A stretch of DNA of 64,000 nucleotides from Struthidea cinerea. Taxonomy: Eukaryota; Chordata; Aves; Passeriformes; Corcoracidae. Shown here in pieces: positions 24,513-37,400 of the stretch. The notes beneath the pieces are model-generated. The model did no database searches, was not told where the DNA came from, and saw nothing but the letters and a program-made list of their open reading frames with translations. The stretch's first letter is position 1. Each line of letters starts with the position of its first letter. The stretch is taken from the NCBI GenBank assembly GCA_013397865.1, contig VZTI01005203.1:1603191-1667190 (forward strand), given 5' to 3'. Made by a program: the position numbers and the translations under genes.

Positions 24513-26429
24513 GAGCAACTTCCCAAAATCCTGTGTATACATCCAAGGAGAGTTTGCATTCTGGCCCTAGTACAATAAAGCATTAGTTGCAATGCCAGCA
24601 AAGTGCTGCAATGGGGCATATATTGACATGGGTTGTAAACACAGATACTATATAGTGGGACTATCCTTCCAAATGTGATGGGGAAAGATCTTACTGGCAC
24701 AGTGGGAAAAAGTTGTATTTAATCAATTTCAGATTCTGTCGTTTCCACGGCTGACATTGGTGTTCGCTCTGAGCCTTGCTGTGTCTCACAGTACAAAAAA
24801 TGTGATTTTTCTTGGCATGACTGCTGCACCGATCAATAAAAGCATGAGGCTGAAACTCCAAGCAATGGGACAGTGTTCTCAGTGAACACATGAAGTATTC
24901 ACTCCACTGGCTTAACCACTGGCTGAAGTCAAAGTCATCAGCCCTGCTCTTCTGTTTGTGTTACATTCTCTCGGAGAGCTTCTAAGCTGAAATCTATAAG
25001 AAATATGAAAGACCCACCCTGTGATGCAAAACTATTATGTTTACTGAGGATGTAGTTGGATGGGTGGAAACTTTAAGTTTCATGCTTATTTTGGTTGGAT
25101 TTCATGTTTCATGTTTTATTTGCAAATACCAGATGTCGTCTACGCAAAACAGTAATTGATTCCATTAGATTATTCAGGATGCAGAAGCAGGAATATCTTA
25201 ATTCTTGGCTATATTTAGAGACTGAGTAGACAGAGGGTTTATATTTGGTGCCTTGGCCCAAGGCACAAAAAAGAAATTTAGAATCTTTGATTCAGCAAGT
25301 CACTCTGATGAGATGAACAACTTTTCTGAACTGAAGTGTCAAAGTTAGCACATAACTGAAGCACTAGAATGTTGTGAACTGATTCTGAGTAGACCTTCTA
25401 GAACAGTAGTACAAATAATACACACTGTCTCCAAGATCTCAGTTTGCCTTTTAGCTTTTTCAACATTTTCATTCTTCCTGAGACCCTCCAGCTTGGCTAA
25501 AGTACCAGATGGTGAAGGTGAGCCTGTTTTCTGACGGAACCGTTTTTCTCCTTGGTACACTACATATGATCTCTCAGACCATCATGTCACAGGTATCAAT
25601 TTCTTCTGCGAGTTTTGCATCTGGTTCTTTGCCTCCGTTTGGTGGCATGGTTTACTAACAGTGCTATGATTTCCATTTGTACTGATAGGAAATACGAATA
25701 GTATTCCAGCTTGCTTGACTGACTCATTCTCTTGGGGGTGGGTAGGTTTTATGGCTCTTTGAGCAATCCCATAATCATGGAGGACTTCATTTTGCAGAAC
25801 ATCTGCTCTCCCTACTCTGTAGCTGAGGAAAGGAACCCAAGGGTACAGCAACTGTTTATTATACCAGTTATGAGACAGGTGGCTCTTATAAGCTGCAGAG
25901 CAAGAAGGTCCGTGCAACCCTGTGTGTATCTTCAATCTTGCAACGCTGGAAGATTATGAATACTAAAAAACCCTTAGAAATCTGGAGTAAGGTTTCCTAT
26001 TAGTTCTGGAATGGATGGCACAAGGATCTATTTCTGCGTTTAGATAGTGTAATTACTACTTATTCCACTGGGTTCCCAGGAGTAATTATTACAGAAATCC
26101 CCCTGTGCACAGAGCACTGTCTTGGGAAGAGCGCTCAAAAGAAGTAACTGATGGAAGAATCATTTGGCTTATTACATTTATACCTGGGAAGCCCTATTGA
26201 ATACAGGCTACACTCCTTTCAAATTCCATAGAGTACCCCTAGAAAATGAAAAGAACGTGATTTCTGAATCGTTGCACCTTTCTGACTCTCCCCCTCCTGT
26301 AGGATTTGTGCTGTTTTAGCTAGGTTTTAAAGTGTTTTCCCCAGAGATTCCCAAGATGTTGGACAGGGCAAAAAACACAGGCTGCATAATTTCAATCATT
26401 TAATTTGAAGCCTCTCTTCTGATGAAGAG

Positions 26430-26462
26430 ATTTTTTTCTTTCTTTCTTTTTTTTTTCTTCCC
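26430..26462. repeat. T/C-rich low-complexity tract
   Basis: Runs of T with interspersed CTTT units, ending in a ten-base T run and CTTCCC. It is simple sequence. Confidence 0.8.
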
Positions 26463-27672
26463 TGGCCTCAAAAGGCTGTCATTACAGTTCTGCAATTTTC
26501 TGAACTTTTGGCACTGTCCCATCTGGCCCTCTTTGCTTGTTTTGGAGCCTCCCCTTGCACGTGACCCTCTTGTAATAATTTCTGTCCCCCTCTTAGCATT
26601 GTGAATGCATTCCCTGGAGAAGCTCATGCACTACGAAATCAGAGAAAAATCTTGAAACTCCACAGGAGACTGAGAAGAGTTTCTATCCTATTTTCTGGAA
26701 CCATTATCTAATGGCTGTTTTGAAAGAGAGAGATCATATAAGGGTGAGGACAAACGTGCACTGTTTTATACAGCAAGGAAGTGGCATTTTTTCTTTTGTT
26801 GCAGGTAGGACACATAATGGCTAAGATTTTAGGACAGAATTGGTGCAGAATCAGCTACAGCAATTTTTTTCAAACTTTGCAATAGGCAAGAAAGATCACC
26901 TTGCAAAAGAAAGGTGCAGTCAGTGACTTAAGGATATAGAGGGTGATTTACTCTCCAGGCAAGAAACTTAGCCCTTAAAATATCTTTTTTTTTGTGTGTG
27001 ATCTATCACATCAGTTCTCCCGCATTGCTTTACTTCTTTTGACTTTTACAATAAAGGGCCAAAACCTCAACTGTGTAGCTTATATAAATTCATACCATAA
27101 ACCAGCTTATTTCAGACCCAGATGTGACTCTATCAATCTCAACCATACTTGTTTTCACTGTCTTTAATGGCATTCACTTGATTCCTAACAAGGATTGTTT
27201 TTAAGTTTAGGGATTTTGAAAGCCTTCAAAACCTAAGTATTAACGTAGATAATATCCATTTAAGACCCCATGCAGGCTTCACTGTAACAACCAAAATGTA
27301 CACTGACGAAAGCTTTGTATCCCATGGATTCAGGATTTCAAACTACCATTTTAGATTTCCCATATATTTAGAAAATCTCAACGTTTATAAGAACGGAGTC
27401 ACATTAACACTTTCTTGATTTTTTTTAATGAGTTGTTTGGGGATAATTGCATGACCTTTACAATATTTTGATTGGTTGCTTGAGTTTTAGTTTCCTAAAA
27501 CAGTCAGTAGGAGAGTGACAGAGATAACCCTGAAATACAGTTGCTTTTTTTTTTCAAATAGTCAGGTTTTTTTTAAGTGGTCAGTCAATTTTTAAAGTAT
27601 AGACCCCTTTTTGACTTGAAACACTAAGCAAAAACCCTCAGAGAATGCTGTGATGTGATACATCTAATGATC

Positions 27673-27728
27673 TGTGATGTGCTATTTGTTTTTAATCCAG
27701 TGTGATATGCTATCTGTTTTAAATCCAT
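27673..27728. repeat. Imperfect tandem duplication, 2 x 28 bp
   Basis: TGTGATGTGCTATTTG... (27673-27700) is followed directly by TGTGATATGCTATCTG... (27701-27728). Both copies end in AATCCA plus one base. A handful of substitutions separate them, so the duplication is older than the 33-bp one at 12.7 kb. Confidence 0.8.
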
Positions 27729-30664
27729 AGGGTTTTTTATGAACACACATTCCAGAGTAACAGAACCATGCAACACAGTCTGGATGCAGCTGCCAGGTAA
27801 ATAATATCACTGATGCATGTGCTGCACTTGCAATGCAAAGACAGCCCTAACACAACATCGATTTCTTATTTGTGCTGTCTTCATTCATCCGGAGGAGTGT
27901 TTTAAAGGTACCACAAGCTAAATGAAGACAGACCACAAGATTTTATCAGATGTCTCTGAGCTATAAAGATTTCCATACACCCCTTGCAATGCTGAGTGAG
28001 TAGCAAAATCAAGACAGCAGAACCATAGGGACCCTTTTGAGTGCTGCCGACCACTTTACAGCCATCATTCAGCAATGGCATTCATACTACTCTGCTCCTC
28101 AAGAGAAACCTTGACATGGGTACATTCTTTTCTTGCTGCTAAATCCTGAAAGTCATTCAGTACTTCACAAATAAACTCATACAAAGTAATGGACAAGAAT
28201 TCTACCAGAAGAAGTGCAATTGAGTTATCTTGGACTTCATTAACTTATTTCAATGTACCCGTAGTCTTTTACAGAAGAATTAGAAGCTGTTGACAGCAAT
28301 GAAACCTTAACTGCACTTTAATTGATAATGCAGCAGTATGGGAAGTTTTAATGTTTGCATTTTTAAGAATTTGTATTTTGGAAGGCAAGATCAATGCACA
28401 AGGCAATTTCTAAAAACTATTCTGGTTAACAGTAGTCATGTCAGAATGTGAATTATAACTCCAAATTTTTAAGAGATTTGCTTTTCTCGGTTCTTCAAAA
28501 AACTTTGTATTGCTGCACGTCTAAGTTCAAAGAAATTGTGAAGAGTAAGACGGTCTGAATCAAGACAGAAGTTGACCTATGAATTTGTAACTAGAACTTC
28601 TTATTGAATACATACCCCATGTTGATGTGCCATACAGGCCAGTGCACAGATTCTTGTGTTCTACATGATGAGTTCAGCCAAGAAAGGGCATGCATATATA
28701 AAAGCTTTTAATTTTAAATGCCTGGCTACCAACATCAAGCTGATCAACTACTGATTTTAACTTTGATGGTCCCATACTGATTACCAAGGTAGCAGAACCA
28801 TGAAGGGAATTTCTTTCTCTTAAGCAGCTTGCAGTGCCCAAGACACTGCACAGCCCTCATGATGTCATCCTTCTCAGATAAATGACATTTACTACCACCT
28901 TTTGGTAGTAACTTTTGAAATCACAGGTTTTGAATACTTGTTGGCTCAGAGAACAGGTAACTGCACCTACTGACTTTTGCTTTTGGAGAACTGAAGACTT
29001 GAGTGTCTACAGAAAACATCTTGCTCTTCTATTAGTTACTGAAACTCAGCAAAAAAAATTCAAGACACATGGTCTACTACTGCCATACAGATATCTTTCT
29101 CCTGTCAGGTCTTTTGACCTGGAGATGTAGGACTCTTTCTAAAGTTTTTCAAAGCAAGCCCTGAGAAGATCATAAAGTGGACATTCTATCCATTATAGGA
29201 TAGGATAAATAGAAAAAGAAATCTAGTGGAAAACTGGCAGAAAATGTTCAGACATTAAATGTTTTATTTAGGGTAGAACACTGCTATGCAAATATTCATT
29301 TCAATTGAAACTGTGCAATTTGGCTGAACACCATGAAATCCTTGTCTTTTGTACAGTAATATTCTTTTTATGACTTTACCAGACAGCTTCTGTACTCATA
29401 AAAGATGTCTAAGATTTCTTTTTATTATTTTATGTTGAACTTGGTATCCTGAAGAAGCCTTTCTTAAATCTCTGCATCATCAAGTAGATATGCATTTGTG
29501 CTTCTGAATCAGACATTACTGCTCAGTAACAAAACATTAAACCTGACAGTAATGCATTATTGAAAAGTTTGAGATGGCTGCATGTGGTTTTTAAGGAGCT
29601 GTGCTAAAATCATGATTAAGAGCACTTTACAGTCTTCAGGAACATTTTTTAAAAAGCAAAATGTAAAACTCATCAGGAAACCTTTTATTTATTTTTAAGT
29701 GTATTGTTTTTATTCGTGTGTGTTTGAAAAACATCTAAGAACCCTGTTTACACAACATCTATATACCTATTCATTACAGCTAGCATGGCTTCTACCGACT
29801 TACTGACATGAAGTCAGTACACTTTAGAAAGCTGAGAAGATAATTTCCTTACAGTGGGGAAATACAGACCTTGACATATTGCTGAAAAGAAGCGTTTTGT
29901 TAAAGTCACTGACATTTCTCATAAAGAGGACACTAAGAAGACACTTGAGAACCCAGAGAGCTTTACTGTGTGCATTAGCATTGTAATTTATAAATAACTT
30001 TTCCTGTGCTCAAAGCCATTTCTCTGTATAAAAAGCCAGCTGTCATTTGGGGGTTATGTGAACTGCAAAGACTCTGCACAAGTTTCAGCAGAAATTTAAG
30101 AAAAAAGTCATAGGCATAGCACAAGAATTTGTAGCCAACACAGGCTAAACAGATTTGCAGGTGCGATCCAAGTATCAAACAAGCTTTTTTGTTGGTGAAC
30201 CACTTTTTCTGCAGATAAGACCATTCTGGAAAATTTTCATCTTCAGGAATGGCAGCATTTAATCAAATAAGTGCACATAACTTTTGTTTATGGTGCACGT
30301 GCTACTAAGGGCTGGAAGACAAAGGAAAGGATTAGAAAAATTGTTTTAGTGTGAGAAGAGCTTTTCTGAAACCACATTGGACACGGTTCTAGTCTCTGAA
30401 ATGACAGAATCTATATTTTCACGGTAAGATGAAGACTTGCATCCTCTACTTCAAAGGCCCTCTATTTTTTCAATTTCCTTTTCAAAATGAAAGTCTCAGT
30501 TTGAACAGAAGGAGCTTGAAAAAGGTTTCCTGACTATAAGCTTTTTGAAATAACTGGATATTTGGCAGTCATGCTGATTTTAGTTACACTGACTGACTTC
30601 GGAGGTATCTTCTGACATGATCTCTGTGTGTTTCAGCCCTCCTTTCCTCAGCCACCCTCAAAAG

Positions 30665-30700
30665 GAAATAAAATAAAATAAAATAATAAATATAAAAAAA
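30665..30700. repeat. (AAAAT)n-like microsatellite
   Basis: AATAAAATAAAATAAAATAA followed by degenerate AAT/TAAAA units. It is simple sequence; no element with this tail is visible upstream. Confidence 0.85.
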
Positions 30701-33700
30701 TTAGGAGATTAGTATGGTGTAGCGAAGGTATGTGGTTAACGTGGTATAACTGAGAGAGAGGAGCAGAAGGTGGCATGAAGTAGGAACAGCCTTAAGGTCT
30801 TTCTTATGGCTTGGAACAGTGGGAGAAGATGAATCCAAACACTACATTCAGATAGTATGTTTCCAACATGAAAGGCAGGGGCTGGAATTGTCCAGGTGCC
30901 ACATTCTGCTCACATTACAGTTTCTATGAACCTCATGACCGTAGAACTAAAGAAATATTTGGCCTCGGCAGGGACTGGCCAGGCTGGTGCATACCCACCT
31001 GTAATGAATCTCCACTTCCCTCCCACAAGCTGTGCGACTTCTGTTAAACTCATAGCAAGCTCCTGATGCTTCCGCTTCTCCAGGTAGTGCTAACACTTGC
31101 TGGTCTGAGGAAGGAAGAGGAGACCAGTTCTGCTCTGTGCAAGGGACGTGCTCTTTTCCACCAGCCTGGCATATGCTACTAGAACGAGCTATTGTTACCA
31201 TGCTTGGAGAAGGCTGTTTTTGTCTGAAATCCTGTATTTCTACTGTCTGAATCTTTCACTGTAGTTGCTTGTTCTGTGTTTAATGCTGTTTTGTTTACCT
31301 GCATGTCGCATGCAGCAACACTCATTTTTCCATCTGCTGCTACCAAGCATCAGGTCCTTCATGGTCTATCACATGTGAGGGTTTCCCACTTATAAAAAGA
31401 ATGTGGCCCTTTTCTTTATTAGCAGAAGGACTCATGGATGTGTGGATGTGCTGGAGTGAGCTCTATGGACACATACTTCCTCGAGGCTTTGCTGCATCCT
31501 TTAACTGGTGCTCTCCCTTCCCCATACTCTTACTCTTACCAGCTGTGTCCCTTACAGCTGGTTTTGAGACCTGGCTTCACCAGTGCAGAGAGAGCTGGGA
31601 GACTGATCACAGCCACCAGCAGAGAACAGTCACTGGGAGGAGCTATCAAGGGCTCTTTTATCTCTTTCTGCTAATCTTCAAGTTACCAGGAAACACTAGC
31701 ATGAAATAAAAAGGGCAGATAACTACAGCTGGAAAATGGGAAGACAATGTAAATATAAGGATGGAAGACAAAAGACATGAATTTACCTGACTAAATCTTG
31801 GGTTAGAGCCATTTTGGAGCAAGAAATTAGAGTCGATGTCTGAGACAAGACAAGGTATGTGGCTTGAAAAGCCAAACTTTTAATGGGAGGCTTTTTTAAT
31901 ATATAGAAGAACAGGCCCACAGCTTTCAACTACTGTGTACCTTGAACTATATTTATATGTTAACAAAGTGAACATTTCAGCAACAACATTTATGTGGTCA
32001 AATATATAAAAATTCTACCTAGATCGCATGGAAAAGGCGAGCCATGCCCCAAGCTGAACACGTCTCTGTGCAGTGGAAAACACCAGTCTAGGCCCTGAAC
32101 TGTTTGCATCTAAGGTTCTCTGATAACAGAAAAAAAACACCACAGGGATTTTAAAAATTATGACACTGTGCTCTTCAAGCTTTGATTTGTACTCACCTGC
32201 AACAACCCAGGGCAGTGGTACAGGATGCACTCAGCCACTAGCAGAGTGACAGACTTTCATGTTACCATCTGCCTCCTCCTGATTTGCACCAGTGTCCTAG
32301 CTCAGTTCCTTTTCCATGGCCTCCTTCTCTCTTCTGAGTTCATGTTCTTTACCTGGCTAAGGTGTCTGCCAGCTCTGCTGTGAAACTGATAACCTGCAGA
32401 GCAATATAATAGGCAGATGTGTGTCTAATGCTGCTGCAGCAAGACTCACTACAACTCACTAGGCAGCACAGAAAATAAAAACAGATTTGTGGAGAAAAAA
32501 ACAATCAGACTCCCAGGTTATATCTCCTTGCCATTATAACAGCATTCTAGAACTTACTGTTGTTTCAGTGAGAGAAAGCAAGTTTCCTTTCTCTTGTCCT
32601 TGTTTTATCCCATCTCTCACTGGAAGGATTCCCATGCAGAAAGCTGCAGCCTCCTTTGTGTACCTCATCACTTGAGCATCTACCTCAGCTGCCTGAATCC
32701 TCACTAGTGTCTTCCTTGTTAGCTTGACTGGAATAATGGGTGTCTTCAGAGCTACTCGCCAGTGAACACTTGTAGCAGTTTCCCTCCCCTAAACACAGAG
32801 GTTTGGTGCAAGTGTGAAGCAAAAAGCCATAAAATCTAAATTATAAACAAAATACCTAACAGTCTAAATGGTACCTCTCAGTTCATAGAAATTCCCAAAA
32901 TACCACATTGAGGCAGAGGGCTTGAGAGGTTCTGAAACTACTGTGGAAAGTCCCTAAAAATATTTAGCATGTTGTGTGTTGGAGGGGATATATGGAGGTT
33001 CAGAGAAAGAAAACAAAACCAATTATTTCTTATCCTCTCTTTTCTCTTCCCATGGTCATTTTTTAATGTGTCAGTTTGAAAATACAAAATGCCAGCCATC
33101 CCAGTAAACAAATATTTTATAGCAAGCTGTACATGTATTTTCATATTCACCAACAGTAAAGAAAAAATCATGTCTTCCTGTAGATTCTGACAGTTATTGC
33201 AGCATGGAAAACTTAATATTAAAAAACAGTCTAGGAGTTTTTATTCCTTTTTTCTCTTTTTTTACCCTATCAAGCATGTAAGGTTTTTTTTTTCTAAAAT
33301 TTCTACAAATGCTAAATAAAAATTTTGATAGAAATAATTTTCCCTCTCAGAAAGGATATTTTACTTTGGAGGACAAACAACAACAGTAAGTGGTATTCCA
33401 GAATTTAATTTGTTCCCCCTTTTCTTTGTATGATGTTTACTTGAAGCAATATGTGCCTAGGGAACACTGTGGTGCTACTGCATTTTTTCAAAGCTTAAGA
33501 AGAGAAAAAGAATTGCAAATCATTTGATGACCAAAAAAGAGCAAAATGCATCCAAACCCAGAAAACTTTTTGAGTACCACTGTAGTGGGTTGACCCTGAA
33601 TTGACAGGCAACCTTTTAGACCAATAACGCTTCTCTAAATTTCCATATTTAAACCGCGTGGGAAGGCGGAGTTTGGCCTTCCTTTCCAGCTCGTCTGCCA

Positions 33701-34341
33701 GGAGGTGGAGGGGTGGCCCCAGCTCCAGGCCCCGCCAGGCCGGGTCGGGGTCTCTGCCCCCCTCCCCTTCTCCCAGCGCCGCGGTACGGACGCTGGGTTG
33801 TTAAGGGGGAGCTATCCCTGAGCCGCAGATGTAGCTGAAAACGTCTGAGTGGCTTTTTGGGACCGGCAGGACCCTCTCTTCACCACGCTGAGTCAGCGAG
33901 AGCCAAAAACGCCTCCTGCCTGCAGTTGGTGCATTTTTGCTCTGAACTGAAGAGGATGCCGTGCGGCCAGCAGCGCAGAGAGAGAGAGAGCGGAGGTCTC
34001 TCTCCACCGTGGAGCCAAGCGGTGTCATGGCGATTTTCGGAGCCAGACCAAGAAAGTGAATCACATCACGTGGGACGGAGATAAGATGGCTTCGGAGGAG
34101 AAGAGAGGGCGGTGCCGCGTTATCCGCGTGCAGTTTAAAATATCTCTATCATGCCGTGGTAAAGAACTGTAATATCGAACTGNGGGGGCAAGAAAAAAAA
34201 CCTTCGTGTTTAAAGCAACATAATTCATCCTTAATAACCCATGTGATGATCTATGGCTTGCAGTGTAAAAGAACTGTGAGATTCACAGAAGAAATGTACT
34301 ACACCACGGCAAGTTTTTTCCTTCTGTCTTTTAAATCTGTT

Positions 34342-34347
34342 AATAAA
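34342..34347 (+). promoter_or_regulatory. Polyadenylation signal in the LTR
   Basis: AATAAA about 100 bp before the LTR end, followed by a GT-rich TGTAAGTTGTGCCTGC segment. This is the placement expected for the retroviral R-region signal. Confidence 0.6.
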
Positions 34348-34410
34348 CTCATTAATAGTCTGTAAGTTGTGCCTGCTTCTGCTTTCTCCTAATTCTTATC
34401 TCACCAAAAA

Positions 34411-34416
34411 GTAAGT
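34411..34416 (+). promoter_or_regulatory. Consensus-like 5' splice site in the LTR
   Basis: AAAAA|GTAAGTATG matches the vertebrate donor consensus closely and lies 32 bp before the LTR end, downstream of the CpG-rich block and TATA-like motif. Splicing use is inferred only from the motif. Confidence 0.3.
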
Positions 34417-34452
34417 ATGTATTAAGATCTAAAGTTAAACCACTACAACCAC

Positions 34453-37400
34453 TTATAAGTGAATTACAAAACAGTCTTACATAAAAGGTCTACTTTTAAT
34501 GCTTTGTTTCTATAAAGTTTAAAGGATGGAACTTAAAACTACTCTCCCATAATGTGAAGTTCATGATTTTTCATAATCTGAGTCTATTTATTATACCAAT
34601 GTAAAAAAAAATCCGCTAAACCGCAAGGTACTGAAAACATGCTGTGAAATCTCAAAACCTTCGAAATCTCTGGAATCATGCAAATTTTGTATGAAAGTTT
34701 TCCTTCTATAGTCACATTTGCAAGCTCTCTACTGTTATGCTGAGTACTAGCACAGATTTGCAATCACTATCCATGTTACTGCACAGCAAGGCATTAAAGG
34801 AGCTCTTCCACCAGAGTATGCAATGAGATAAAGTGAACTGACTTAAATTAAAAAAATAGATTTTTGAAGATCAGCAGACGAGACGTCTTGAAACACTGCT
34901 GTCATGTGACTGTGTGGAGCTTGATGTGAATGTCTGGTCTAGCATCCCTCCTGCCATAAAAACTGCTCACTGGCAGTACAGCCTGATGTCCTTGTTTACT
35001 GCTACACAGATGACAGATTCCACAAGGGAAGTTCAGAGCCATCCTTATATCCAATATTTCATAACATAAAAAAGCCCCACCAAACCAACAAACCAGAGCT
35101 TTGCAGAAAGAGAAATATATCCTCTAGCCAGTGAAATACACTTAGGCAGGGGAATTTTGCTGAATTTTTGAAAAACTATGTCTATAATCATAAGAGGACA
35201 AGGTAATGTTTTAATTTGAAATAACTGTGCAAGAGCTCTGGGAAGCCTGTTGATTGTATGTTTAAGCACAGCATTAAGTGGATTAAAAAGAACTACGGGC
35301 ATGGCAGATCTGGCCCGTCCACCTATCTGCAACTCCACCTTCCCCACAATTTTCCCTCTCCCAGACATTCAGCTGTGATTCTCTCCACAAAAGCTTTAGC
35401 TCTCTCTCCTTTACTTGGCTGTTGGATTTTTTCCAGGCACTTGGCTTAATCTTCTGCCTTTGAGATTGTCTTTTGAAAGTGTGACCTGTCATTTGGTTGA
35501 AATTGAATGACATACAAGAAATTAGTGGAGAGCGAGAGAGAGAGGCAGACACAGCAAGGTCTCACAAGGATCATTGGCTTGGGAAACAGACATGAAAAGT
35601 CAGGAACGAGATGAATGTGATGAGCTTTGAGCAGTACAGCCTGGCTGGATAGCCCACCACTGAATAATATATTTCTGTTTTTCCAGCCACACCCGTGATC
35701 CAGGAGCTACCTTCAGTCATTGAGGAAAAGGGAGAAGGCTGTTGCTGGAAAAGGGTGTGGAAGGAGAATAGTGCTTGCTTTCTAGCCCAGCTACATTGAA
35801 TTTGGCAGAGCTAGACCCCTCTGTGGTTTTACTTCTTTCTTTATGTCAGGAGTATTTAGGCTAGATTCAGTCCTGTCAACTGGGCAGTCTCCTCATGTGC
35901 TTTGGGGAGGGGAAACAAACTATGCAATAAAACTAGAAAATATGGTTGAAGCTACCAAACTTTGCAGCAGGCTAAGGAGAATTTTAATATCAGAAACTCC
36001 CTAAGTCTCTTTATAAAAGGCAAATATTAGAAAAAAAATTTCTTTACCCTTTTTTTTTTTTTTAGTATCATAAGACATAAAAATTCAAAGTATCCCATCT
36101 GAAGTGCCTTATCTAGCTCTCATTTCAGGTCAAAATTCTTATGTCCTGTTTTAATTTGCCTCAGCTGAGTCTTTTGAGTCAAAACGTAGAGTATGTTATT
36201 CTGTAATATTTATGTGTAATATGGAATCAGTTGCTTTAAAATCTCCACCATAGCAATTTCTAGCACCTTTTCTTCCAAACCCTTTTACAATAAAAGAATA
36301 ATGAAGCTTTTGTTGACTGAGCAAACTGGAAATTAGGGCACTGTAGCAAGCAGAGCTTGTTATGGACCAAGACATATCTTTCCTCTTATGAAAAATGCAA
36401 CATGTTCTGTATGATAGGACTTTAAAAAAACATCCATACTATTGTCGTACTTTTTGTACTGCATCAGCTCTTAAAAAATTTTCTAATTTGAAGCAAAGTG
36501 AAGATGAGGCTCTCACTCTGAAGGTGAACATCTCTGAAGATACTCTCAAAACCTCAGGTATAAAAGATTTTAGAGACAAAATCTATAAAAAAATGCACAA
36601 ATCACAGAAAACTGCATGATATTAATTTCATTTGCTGCAAAGCTATCTGTGTTTTCAGTATTAGACGTAAGACTGTTTCATAGTAGTGGTTTCTAAGGTT
36701 TCATGATGTGGATCAGAGATTCCTCTGACACTGTAGCTTTTTCACAAAGCAAAAAACATTACACTTGCTACAGCTAAATAAATCCTTATCCTTTGAGACA
36801 AAAGATGAATATTTAACACAACCATGCAGAGTTCTACTTTATGTCTTTCCTTGTTGATATCTGAATGGTGTGCAACTAAGCACAATGACAAGTAAGAACA
36901 GAGGCTTCAGAGAGCGACATTAAACACAATATTTCTGAATAAAGAGACCACTGCTTTGTTTCAAGAGCTCTCAAACGAAATTATTTTTTCCTGTTATGCT
37001 TTATATTTTACTCATGCCTCTTGTGAAGTTTTGGTACATTCAGTGAGCACACAACTGAAAGAGCAAAACTCAGCCTTTCTTCCCAGCACACTCAACAAAG
37101 TCAGAATGCCTAATGCCACTCTCCCAGTCCTTCCTAGTTCTAATACACAGCTCTAGGAGTGGCTTCATTCCACATTACAGAAAAGGAGAACAAAAAAATC
37201 CCAGTGGGACTACTCAGTTATGCTTGGAGGCAACTGATGGAGAAGAATTGCCCTGTGCTGTACAGAGGAGCTCACAGATGTGGAACAAAGGAGGCTGATG
37301 TGGCAGGCACACGTGGCATCCACAGAGCATGTGGGGGCAGAGGTCTCTGGACCACCATTCCACATGGGATAACTGAGCATTCCATATATTTGCAGTTAAT

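Larger units (their letters stand above)
24513..33575. other. Repeat-poor non-coding stretch, no gene recognised
   Basis: About 9 kb with no transposon I can identify and only chance-length frames (up to 117 codons at 25.58-25.94 kb, minus strand, unrecognised). The 27.7-30.6 kb part is notably free of repeats and even in composition, which is what conserved non-coding regions of gene deserts often look like, though conservation cannot be read from one sequence. Short satellites at 26.43, 27.67 and 30.67 kb are listed separately. Confidence 0.5.
33581..34447 (+). mobile_element. Solo LTR of an avian endogenous retrovirus, CpG-rich
   Basis: The block opens with TGTAGTGGGTTGACCC and closes with TTAAACCACTACA. 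The ends are inverted repeats (TGTAGTGG against CCACTACA) with TG...CA termini. The 5-mer ACCAC lies immediately outside both ends (33576-33580 and 34448-34452), a 5-bp target duplication. The opening matches the start of LTRs common in bird ERVL-like families. At 867 bp it has a TATA-like ATATTTAAA near 33645, then a strongly G+C- and CpG-rich middle (about 33655-34130), and AATAAA at 34342-34347 near the 3' end. No internal retroviral sequence is adjacent, so it is a solo LTR. Intact termini and many surviving CpGs suggest a younger insertion than the LTR at 17.3 kb. One base (34183) is undetermined. Confidence 0.88.

Noticed and set aside
24339..24546. Minus-strand frames of 63-67 codons
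   Set aside because: These are the decayed end of CR1 ORF2 (FFTMRVVRQWKRLP) and are covered by the mobile-element entry, not a host gene.
33801..34365. Frames of 69-87 codons on both strands
   Set aside because: They lie inside the solo LTR; its CpG-rich middle is open by composition, and one frame crosses the undetermined base.
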